IMG/VR virus record: IMGVR_UViG_3300027833_000236
Coordinates: 1-22,687 of that record
Reading direction: 5' to 3' (one strand)
Source of the DNA: a virus
Length of the DNA stretch: 22,687 bases
Every line of letters starts with the position of its first letter. Within the stretch, counting starts at the first letter, position 1. A program made the translations under genes and the position numbers. A model generated the notes under the pieces. That model had not been told where the DNA came from. It did no database searches and saw only the letters and a list, made by a program, of their open reading frames with translations. Below are positions 8,338 to 17,900 of this stretch, one piece after another.

Positions 8338-9709
8338 TGTTTACCACTCTAAATCTATGCTTAAAAGGGAGCTCTTGATAACTCTTGGTCATTACATTAA
8401 ATAGAGCTAACTTGATTTCGTAAACATAATTAGGCTCTAACATACTAATGTCAAGATCGAAAAAGTTCCCGTTTGAGTCATAGGATAGTGTGGTTGATCC
8501 GTCAGTCATGTTGTAGTCGAAGATAACTTCATCTGTAACGACTTTGGATATTTTAAATTTAAGGTTGTCATACACCTTTGAATCTGGTCTCGATGCTGCC
8601 ACAGTGTGAATGTTTGGAGACCAATCTTTCTCTCTGATGTAAAAATAGAAGCGAGAGGTTTGACCCGCTGAATGGACATCTTGATTGTTGAGAGTAGAAA
8701 CAACGAGATCGCTTACGGAAGGTATTCCAGAAGGATCTTGTGAGAGGACCGTAATTGAGCCTGTAACGACTTCAACAGCGTTGTTGGACCAAACGTCATA
8801 GAGAGTGCTAGCAGACGTTGTAGGGGTCACTATGGCCTTGTAAACGCCTGTTGAGACTTCGGTGGGCGGTGCACCTGTCACAATTGCAGCTCCGCCAAGA
8901 GTTTCATAAAGAGAAACGGTTATTGGACCTGGTGTTAGACTGGTCAATTGACCTCGGACTTCATTGTAAAGGTAAATGTTATTAGCAACACCAGACAGAA
9001 ACGATTTTCGATGATCAGTTGTTTGAGAGTCCCATCGTGCTTCGATAACAGGCTTCTTGAAGAAGTTACTTGTCCCTCGAGCATAAAACATCTTTGTGTA
9101 GTATGAACGAGTCTCTGCGGTAGCTGTTGCTGGGAGCTTTACAATAAGACCGAAGTTTGTTGCAGGAGCATTTCGCCATGCGGTCACAAAGGCGGTTATG
9201 TTTACCAATAGATCTTCGTAGCCTTCGTCAAATTCTGCTGTGACAGGAGTTCCGCTTAAGACACCACCTCCCAAGTTTGTAGTCCAGTCAGCGCCTGCGC
9301 CGCTTTCGTTCCAGCTAGATCCCTTGCCATAAGTAAGGTCCATGTAGCTTTCCATGTCTAAGCCTGTTCCCTCTTCCCACGCTTGTTCAACAGGAATGAC
9401 TTCAAGTTCAAAATTCATCGGCAATGTTCTGCCATGCTCTGCATTGAATAGTCTAAGGTAGAACTGTGCGCCGTCGTCTAGAGTTCCTGCTGCAATGTCT
9501 GCTGTAATTTGGGTGATATCGAACTCAATAAGGATTCGAGCTTCTTCGAGAGAATAAGCATCGTTCTCATCAAGAACTTGTCCATAGATTGAGAAAACCT
9601 CGAGGATGTCGGAGGCTCCCATGTTTGCATCGCTGCCACTTGTGGCAAAGCTTTCGCGGAAAGCATTGGTGATTGTGTTGTCTTTTGTCGCATTATAACG
9701 TCTAATCAT
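8327..9709 (-). CDS. DNRLRE-like beta-sandwich baseplate/tail structural protein, 460 aa
   Basis: The N-terminal half (residues about 1-230) follows the DNRLRE pattern: an opening RRYNATKDNTITNAF, a glycine-rich MGASDILEVFSIYG stretch, an ARILIEFDI strand, then QAWEEGTGLD and VNITAFVTAWRN, where W-x-E-G-T and a D/N-[IV]-T-x-x-V-x-x-W motif are typical. The rest (about 235-460) looks like Ig-like beta domains (for example TGVYKAIVTPTTSA). DNRLRE folds often bind carbohydrate or stabilise surface structures, so a role in the outer baseplate is plausible but inferred. The start ATG overlaps the gp6 stop (ATGA), with AAAGGAG 10 bases upstream, so it is probably translationally coupled to gp6. It ends 11 bp inside the 2506-aa gene. 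I recall similar proteins beside gp6 in marine T4-like phages, but could not check. No TM segments. Confidence 0.82.
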   Translation of the reverse strand: MIRRYNATKDNTITNAFRESFATSGSDANMGASDILEVFSIYGQVLDENDAYSLEEARILIEFDITQITADIAAGTLDDGAQFYLRLFNAEHGRTLPMNFELEVIPVEQAWEEGTGLDMESYMDLTYGKGSSWNESGAGADWTTNLGGGVLSGTPVTAEFDEGYEDLLVNITAFVTAWRNAPATNFGLIVKLPATATAETRSYYTKMFYARGTSNFFKKPVIEARWDSQTTDHRKSFLSGVANNIYLYNEVRGQLTSLTPGPITVSLYETLGGAAIVTGAPPTEVSTGVYKAIVTPTTSASTLYDVWSNNAVEVVTGSITVLSQDPSGIPSVSDLVVSTLNNQDVHSAGQTSRFYFYIREKDWSPNIHTVAASRPDSKVYDNLKFKISKVVTDEVIFDYNMTDGSTTLSYDSNGNFFDLDISMLEPNYVYEIKLALFNVMTKSYQELPFKHRFRVVNNEY

Positions 9710-11508
9710 CTGATCAATACTCCTTTCACGTCAGTTGTTGGGAACTTTAATTCCATAATCACATTCTTCGGTGTTTTAATAAATGTTCCATCTTGAGACA
9801 TCGCTTCTTTGAAGTTCATTCGAACCATCGAATAGTTTCCACCAGTCTTTTGGTAAACTCTAACTTTCTTTACATCTGCTACACCGTCGACCTTTGAGAG
9901 GATTGCGTAGAGTCTTGTGATATAAAGTGGCTCTCCGATGTAAGATTGATTCGAGAAATAGTTGCGGATTGCGGTGTTGCATCGGGATAAAATGTTTTCG
10001 TTCGAAAACTGTGGGTCAACAGAGACCTTAAAGTCTATTCCGAAATTCACAATCTTAGCATCATAAATGTCAATAACATCATTGAGAGATTTATATTGTG
10101 ATAACCAATTCTTGATATTCTGTTTTAGTCTGTCGTTTGCACTTGCAAGCTTACCAGTGCTACCTTCGGATGTGATGTAGATTGCCATTCTGCGATTGGT
10201 AGCTGATGGGTCGTTTACGACACTTACACGCTTGATGATTCCAAACTTGTTGGGCATGCTGTAGATAAGAGACTCATAGTCTTGTCGAGTAACTGCTCGG
10301 CCTTGACTTGCATAGTAGCTTTTTGCTCTTTGTTTTAATTCTTCGTTTGTCATTCTCTCGGCTGAACCTATGATGGGTTCTTCGTTCGTGATCTCGAGAG
10401 AACTAACAACGGCACTCTTCTTTGAGCTTATTAAGTTGATTTCCGATGGAAACTTCATTCTTGCAGTTCCAACTGAGGTAACACTGTTTGCTCCAGCGCT
10501 CGAAAGGTCTGTGGTGTTTGCTTTAGCGATGACGGTCAATGTGGTTCCAGATGGAGCGACTCCAAGCTTGGTAGTTCCAATAAGTCTAGATGGGTCAAAT
10601 GTTTGAGAAGAGATGTAGTTCTTTCCATGCATCTCGAGAAAGACCTTTGCAGGGTCAGCGATCTCTTCAGCCTCAGAGTCCTCTGAACCGAACCCAAATT
10701 GTAGGTAGGTTCCAGTGTCATCTTGCTCCAAAACAAAGCGTCTAGTGGCTACGAAGGGCTTTAAAATGCTCCTTACACCTTCAGTAGATGCTTCGCGGTT
10801 CGTTGTTTCTTTAAACACAACCTCTTGCGAAAGATTGTCTACTTCATAATATGTGTTTCCATCAGAATCTGTAACTGAAATGACTTCACTATAAGTTGAA
10901 TCTCCTATTCGGATCTTTTTGAACTTCTCAAATGTTGAACTTGTTAAGTCTACCGTGATTCTTGAGAATACACCAGAGACAATTTGCCCAACAGCTTTAA
11001 TCGCAAAGTGCGTTGTCTGTCCGTTCGAGGAGTCGAATTTTGCTGCCACCATATCATTCATTGGATTATCGAATGAAACATCCTCAGTCAACGTAAAGAC
11101 ACCTCCAGCAGTTGATGTGAACGAAGATCCTTTCTGAAGTATTGGCATGTAATTAAAGTCGGGAGCTGTTCCTGCTGGGTTTGAAGGAACGAGAACAAAC
11201 ATCGATATGAATCCGTAAGAATTTGCTGAACCTGCGAACTTAAAGCCCATAGACCTAGCATGTTTGCGAATGTTGTTGAATTCAATTGCCGAATCCATGA
11301 AAGATTCATTTACTTGGTAATCGAGATAGTAAGATAGAACATCTCCAACATAAGCAACAGAATCAACTAGTAACGAGTTGATAGTTCCCTTTGTGAAGTC
11401 CTTCCATTGTTCTGGATAGAATCTCTTAGCATGTTCAACGATGTCTGATTTAATCGAATCAAAGTCTCTGCTGGTGTATTTTATTGGTGTTTTCTTTTGT
11501 TTTGACAT
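9706..11508 (-). CDS. 6: Baseplate wedge protein gp6 (Baseplate_J-like), 600 aa
   Basis: In T4, gp6 dimers link neighbouring wedges to form the inner baseplate ring. The N-terminus here (KYTSRDFDSIKSDIVEHA, then a region with LLVDSVAYVGDVLSYYLDY) is the typical gp6 opening. The central-to-late region has the family motif NEELKQRAKSYY followed by GRAVTRQDYESLIYSMP near residues 390-420. The C-terminal third (IGEPLYITRLYAILSKVDGV) matches the conserved end of the family. The length is near the T4 protein (about 660 aa). The ATG at 11506-11508 has GAGGGG upstream. It lies 34 bp after gp25, the usual neighbour in many contractile tails, and overlaps the next gene by 4 bp. No truncation or frameshift is visible. 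Confidence 0.93.
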   Translation of the reverse strand: MSKQKKTPIKYTSRDFDSIKSDIVEHAKRFYPEQWKDFTKGTINSLLVDSVAYVGDVLSYYLDYQVNESFMDSAIEFNNIRKHARSMGFKFAGSANSYGFISMFVLVPSNPAGTAPDFNYMPILQKGSSFTSTAGGVFTLTEDVSFDNPMNDMVAAKFDSSNGQTTHFAIKAVGQIVSGVFSRITVDLTSSTFEKFKKIRIGDSTYSEVISVTDSDGNTYYEVDNLSQEVVFKETTNREASTEGVRSILKPFVATRRFVLEQDDTGTYLQFGFGSEDSEAEEIADPAKVFLEMHGKNYISSQTFDPSRLIGTTKLGVAPSGTTLTVIAKANTTDLSSAGANSVTSVGTARMKFPSEINLISSKKSAVVSSLEITNEEPIIGSAERMTNEELKQRAKSYYASQGRAVTRQDYESLIYSMPNKFGIIKRVSVVNDPSATNRRMAIYITSEGSTGKLASANDRLKQNIKNWLSQYKSLNDVIDIYDAKIVNFGIDFKVSVDPQFSNENILSRCNTAIRNYFSNQSYIGEPLYITRLYAILSKVDGVADVKKVRVYQKTGGNYSMVRMNFKEAMSQDGTFIKTPKNVIMELKFPTTDVKGVLIR

Positions 11509-11542
11509 TTATGGCCCCTCTACAAAGACTAAATAGTTTGAC
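11509..11542. other. 34-bp gap with a near-palindrome ACTAAATAGT
   Basis: The gap between gp25 and gp6 holds the gp6 ribosome site and ACTAAATAGT (about 11528-11537). This differs by one base from the palindromes in the other two larger gaps (770-777 and 21120-21129). No terminator hairpin or TATAAATA box is present. Confidence 0.4.
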
Positions 11543-11971
11543 CTAAATAACTTCAAGTTCAAAAACTTCAGGAATTGTTAGCTCATTATAAAAGAATTCT
11601 ATTCTTATTCTCATCATTGAGTTTATTGGTTCAAGAGTGACCTGTAAATCCGAGATTGTCATGTAGGGCATGTAAGATTCGGCCTGTGTCCTAATTATGG
11701 ACTCTAAATTACCAGTGTCAATCTCTTGTTCTTGTAAGAATAGATAATCCTGAAGACCGATGCCATAGTTAGCATCCATGACATATTCACCTGCTCTAGT
11801 CAATAGAAGCATTTTGAGATTCTGCTTGATTGCATCGCTTTGGCTCCAATCTGCATAAGATCCAACGCCCATGGCGCTAGTGCTGACAGAGTATCTACCT
11901 TCAATGCCAAGCCTAGGGTTTGGGACTGCATCAGGAAGAAACTCCAGCGGAAAAATAATTGAAATTGACAT
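11543..11971 (-). CDS. 25: Baseplate wedge protein gp25 (GPW/gp25 family), 142 aa
   Basis: gp25 is part of the conserved wedge core of contractile tails, where it helps initiate the sheath; the fold is related to lysozyme-like gpW/gp25 proteins. The family motif is clear at residues 54-73: MLLLTRAGEYVMDANYGIGL, matching the usual LLLTxxGExxxxPxxG-G-L pattern. The C-terminus (MRIRIEFFYNELTIPEVFEL) fits the family's final strands, and the length is close to T4 gp25 (132 aa). An upstream in-frame extension exists to 12019, but I choose the ATG at 11969-11971 because an AAGGA site lies 8 bases before it, inside the last codons of the giant gene. It sits 4 bp after that gene and 34 bp before gp6. 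Confidence 0.93.
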   Translation of the reverse strand: MSISIIFPLEFLPDAVPNPRLGIEGRYSVSTSAMGVGSYADWSQSDAIKQNLKMLLLTRAGEYVMDANYGIGLQDYLFLQEQEIDTGNLESIIRTQAESYMPYMTISDLQVTLEPINSMMRIRIEFFYNELTIPEVFELEVI

Positions 11972-11975
11972 AGTT

Positions 11976-14900
11976 TTAATCCTTGAAAAGTTTTTGAAAA
12001 TCGTTAAGACAGTCTTCACCGTCTATTCCGAATGGTTTGACGCTTACGATTCTCACAGATTGCCACCAACGAACACCACCATCTATTCCTATATAAGAGT
12101 CTGGTAATAAATTGCCCACCCATTTCGCATCGAATTTACGTCTCTCTTGCTTATTACCTTCAAATTCATCATCATCTGAGCGATAGGTTGATCTAAATTG
12201 CCTCTTGAGTGTTCTCTTTACACTATCAAAAACTTTTCTCTTCCATTTATTCTTAATTTTGTCTTGCCGATCCTCTTCGACTTCGTTAGGGCCCAAGCCG
12301 ATTGATTCAAAAAAGTTGTAGTAGGAGTAGATTGCAAACAAAGATGAGAATGTTGTTGTCTTGATGATAGTCTCGAACACAAATTTAAAATCATCGGTCT
12401 CCACGAGATTATCAACGTAGCACTTGAGATCTTCTCCCATGTTTTCATCATCAAAATCGATGTCCTTAATGGCTTTATCTAGAACGTCATGTTCGTAATG
12501 AGTAAAGGAGATATGATGCCGAGATCCGACTTTTCCGAGCCTTTCCTTCGAATCATCAAGATTAGATGAGATCCCAAGAGACTCGTGCGGGACATAGATC
12601 AATCTTACCCCAAACTTAACACCAATCGTGCCGTAGAACTTGCCATTTAAAACTGTGGCATTTCCAAAATAATCAGATAGTTTTGAGTTCTCGTCAAATC
12701 GTCCTGGACTTGTTATAAGTTGCTTGAATTCTTTGACGGTCATCACTTGTTCGTGGTCATCTTTTGAGATTGTTCTGACGTACTTCTCGAGAAACATTGC
12801 GCCTTGTTTTGGGATTGGTAGTATCGAAGCCGGTGATGAGCTGTTTCCACTTGTTGGGCAATCAATAACAGATCCATATGCAGGTCTTGATGCACCTTTA
12901 ACAATTTCAACTTCAACATCGGATTGTCCGGCCTTAATGCTTGACAAGCTTATAATTCCTTTTTTAGATAAAGCATATTTCTTAATGTTCCAAACATGAG
13001 GCAATGGTCTCATATTTTGGTTTATTCTATTTGTCATTCCAGACATTTCTTTTCTCATTAATGCATCTAGAAAAACTTGGGCATGTTGTTTCGAATCGTG
13101 AATAGCTGCAACTTTCATCGCCATTCTTCTGCGGTGAGGTAACATCCGCTTCAACCTCTTTCTATACTCGGATGGTTCAAATTTATTAAAATATTCTTCC
13201 CAATCTGCATTGTGGCCTATTATCGCCGCTCCTTTGATGGTCATCTCGAGTCCTCTTGGACTTTTCGTTTCTTTAGGAAAATCCATCTGAACTCTGTTTA
13301 ATTTTTGCAGAGCCTCTGTCATTTCCGGAGTCTCTTCTAGTAGCCCATCTTTGATTTGTCTCTGTGCAACTTGGACGCACTGTTCGATAAAAAGCAAATA
13401 GTAAGTGTATGACTTAACCATGTTGATGTCCCAAACACCTTCTTCGCCTATAAATTCTTGCTCCATCTTTTCGGACATCATCCGAAACAATGAGTCATCA
13501 TAGTTTTCTAGAGACAACCTTAAAGATCCTAAAATTGGCATAGTCCTCAGGATAAACTGTGTTCCATAAGTTCTCAAAGTTGCCATTAGGACCCCTTCCA
13601 ATATTCCATGATTGGCGGGTGTCAACTGTCTATCATAAGGGACTTCGAAACGACACTCAGGCGCTTGAGATAGACGCTTATCTATTGGTAACGAGCCTTC
13701 AACTTTCTTAGCTCTCTTTGCGATGTTGTGTATCTGCAAAAAACCATTGTCGACATCTTCACAAACTTCCACTTCTGGGATAAATGTTTTCATCATTCCC
13801 ATCCAACCACTATAGGATGCAGGTTCAACGTAAATCTTAGGAAATAAATAAGCACCTCCATGAATAGCAGGGTCCAAAAAGTGCACCCTAGGGTGTTCCG
13901 TTGCGGATTTGCCCAACACCTTGTCCCATGGGAACTTGTTATAGTACCAAGTTGTCATGTCTTTGGGGTCGGATTCAGGGTTCACATAGAGCATATCTCT
14001 AAATGTTACTTTTTGTTCATCATCAGCGCCAAAGCGAAATCCAACAGGAGTCTTACCATTCGGCTTTTTAATAATTGATTCTTTCACAAAATTCAAAGCT
14101 TTAAGATTCCACGCGTCAGTGATCTTCTCGATCTTATCGAGAGTCGAGTTGCCCATGATAACATTTGCCTTCTTCATGAGGAAGTTTCGGAACAAAACCG
14201 TCTCGACATTAAAGTGTTCTTTAAAGATGCTATAGTCAATCTCACTTGTCATGTCTTGAGCAGATAAATCTTTAATCTTAAAGCGGCTTGAGTTCGGACT
14301 CTCAATAGCTCCAAAATCAACTCCTTCAAGTCCGAGTTTCTGTTTCTCTTCTTTTGACATCTTGCGGTGGAAGGTTTCATCAACTTTTATAAGATGGGTT
14401 GGGTTGCGCCTTGGGAGAACACGGTAAATGAGCTTGCTTTCATAGTCGGGATCATCTTCGATGTCTTTGAAACTCATGACGATTGTATTTTTGGCTTTTG
14501 AGTCATACTTAATGTTCATGCTCTGCATTTTTTGCATCAAACGGCCGCCGACTGTTTCGGGGTTTTCTCCACGCATCCTATCCAAATCATAGGGGAAGCC
14601 AAAGTCTGTACCAATCACTGGAATTTTGAAGTCAACCTGAAATGGCCAACTATCTTTTCGTCTCTGGAGCATTTCTTCATTATCTACATAATTTGGACGG
14701 ATGAAGGGTTGTCCCGCTCTCCTGTTGTGCTTATTAAGTCTATTTCCATAAGTGTCAACGAGAATGTTACCTAGAATCGAGTGCCTTCCTCTTATGAGAT
14801 CTGAGATAAACTTCTTTTCGATTGTTTTGAAAAAATTACTCAACATGTCAAGCTTCTCAGCTGCAAGATCTTCATCTTCTAAAACAATGGCCGATGGATC

Positions 14901-17900
14901 AGTTTCACATGCAGGATCAGATTGTTTGAAAAGGTCCTCTATCGCTTCCGCCAATAGCCCTTCAGGGCCTTTTTGAAGCATGTCAGACACAGTGCCTAGG
15001 TCATTAAGTGCACGTTCATTAGCTTTATCTACGAGCTCTTGAGCGGTTTCACCGTCAAGTCCATTACTAATATAGATTGATCTCCTATCTTCATTCCATT
15101 GATCGAGCTCTGATTGACTTAAGCAGATTGAATCAAAAATTGGACCTTCGGGTACTAGGTTTGATTGTTCTTTTAGGAATTTTCGAAGTTCTGGTGGGAT
15201 GAATTTTTGCATTGATCCAAAGCAGTCCTTAATATCTTCAGGATCTCCAAGAACTCCAGCTAGGTCAGGGCATCGGGAATTGACGAGTTGCGACATTTTT
15301 GTTATAACGTTTGAATCCATGTTTGATGGAGTGTTTGTCAAGAGATTGATGACTTCTTGTTTTGACATTGTTGCATTCATTGTTTGAAATAGACAGTCAT
15401 ATGCCCCAGTGTTCGGAGCTTGAAGTCCGCCACCGCCTTTACCAAGAGCGTTGTTGAAAAGGTTTTCCTTGATTTTGTCAAGGTCGCTATCAGCATTCGG
15501 ACAGAAAGCGTCTTTTACCGCTTCGTCGAGGCCTTGGTTATTACCGGTCAAAAGTCCTGCTGCGAATTGCCCTGCAGCGTTTATGCCTTTACATAGAGCA
15601 TCATCAACTGTCTTTATCAATTTGAGGATCATTCGAACCAAAATTTGTGTCAAGACTGTTTCAAGTTTGGCAACGAATTTGTTGCGTAAGATTGCAAGGA
15701 AATCTTTTTTCCAAGGCTTTAAATCTCTGAAATTAAAGTCTCTCATCTTCTCAGGAAAGCTTATGGGGGTGTTACCATCGCCACAAGGGTCAAACGATAG
15801 GGTCGAGAGAAAAGACTTTACAGGAGGATTGTGGAGCCCCTGAAAGGCACATCCAACCTGATTGAGATAGCGCTGGACTAATTGTCCACCGGGGAATCGA
15901 TCAAGGTGAGACATTAACTCATCAATTCCAACGACATCCATCATGTTCTCAATGTACATGTCGATTAACTCAGCTTGAATATCTCCCAGTGCTGTGCCTA
16001 GAGTCCCTTGGGCATTTGTTTGAGCTGCGATAAGTTCTTGTTGCCGTTCTGGTGGGAGTTTCGAGAAGTCTTCTTCTTTAAATTTTTCGAGTTGTTTTTG
16101 GATGTCGTTTTGAGCGATCTCAAGTTGTTGAATTTCAGCTCTTAGTCTGTAAATACCACCTTTCACATTTTGGTCAAAATTACCGTCTTCCTCGTTTGAA
16201 ACCAAATCTCTCACTGCAGTATCCATTTCCAAAAATGATGTCTCTTCTTCTATGCGCGCTTGCTTTTCTACAATTTGATTCCCGAAGTCAGCTAAGTCTG
16301 TATTTAATTTATCCTTAAGGGAGGCTAAGTTGTTTGTCATTTCTCCATCTTGGTTCAAATACGACAAATAAGGATTTGCATCTTGCGACCCGCCGGCCGT
16401 AAAACCTTCTTCCCATGGCATTGGCATGTCTGCCCACTTCTTTTTCGCCATCTCTCGAAGTTCCGATTGCTTTGCTGGTGGTAACCCTTGGACGAAGAAG
16501 CCCATGACATCAATATCCATAGCTTTTAAAGCCGATTCGACGATCTTCTTGAAAGCTGCTTCTTGTGTTACACCTGAGAATAGACACTGGATTGCACCTA
16601 TCGTTAGAGACTTGATGCCACACATGGTCGCTCTCTTTAAGAGGTCCTCCGGAGCCGCTTTTGCCTTGTCATTTGCTTTTGGTGATGTGATCTCACCAGA
16701 ATTCATAAAGATTTCTATGTCAACTAGTTGAGACAAGATTCCGTCTTGATGTTTCAATTCTTCAAGTGCGAGTTTTTTTGCCTCTTTCCAATAAGGATTT
16801 TTCTTGTTTTTGGCAGATTCTCGAGCCCGTTTGGCGGCGCTGTCTCGTTGGTTTCTTTCTTTTTCTCTTTGTTGAGTTGGGCCATCTTCGGATTGAATCG
16901 TCCGCAACTTGGACTGGATTCTCTTCGCTTGGAGTCTTATTTCTAGTTTTTTTGTTTCAAGAGTCTTTATTTGTCTTTCAATCTTTGCCACTTTACCAGT
17001 GTTTGTAGCGAATTGGAACTCTTCTTCATTCTCTCTTAGTTTCTCCAATTCAGATTGGACCTCTTTGATTTCCGTTAGAATTTGAGCTGGGATTTCCATA
17101 GTTAGCGAATGAAGCTCTGCTCTTAGTTTATCGGGGTCATCGGAAATTGAATCTTGTCTTTCCTCAACTTTATCCCTGGCTTCGAAACCTGTTGTTAATC
17201 TTGCGCTAAAATACTTCTTCTCAATCTCGGGATCAGCAAGAAGATCTTTACATGACTCTTTCGAGTTGAACTCATAAGCAATTGCTTGGACCAAGCTCAG
17301 AGCTTCATTTAGGATGTAATCCTTTAATTCTCCGCCGAAGTCTTGGATATTATCTGCGACGCATTCCCCTAGAGAATCTTTGATGGACTCTTCATTGAGC
17401 GTTCCATAGTCTACGACCAAAAGTGGATAAGTAAACTTAACCAAGAAGTCGAGCCATGGGTAGGATTCGCGCGCTTTGAGAGCAATGTCTATTTCGTTTA
17501 TCTTTGCAATGTAATTCATTATCGTTGGCTTCAAGCTATACTTCTTTGCAAACTTACTGTTTCGACCACAGATGCGTTGATATTCACAACCTTCTACTTT
17601 AGCATCGACTCGCTTGATTCGATAAGGATTTCCATTTTCGCCGTCCATAAATGTGATGCGAATCTTGTCGGCATTCTTCACTATCACACTTGGAATGTTT
17701 GATCGAATGTTCCATCGTTTTTTGCGAGGCTTGTTTTTATTGTTTGCCTCTGCTTTGAGGTCATCATAGAATGTGTCAATCTTGCTCGAAAACGAAGAGG
17801 CATAATAATCACTACCGCTTTCTTTGAATTTCAAAAACCCATCTTGAGTCTGATAGAAGTAAGACTGATATGTTGCATATGCCATTAATGATGCTTTTAG

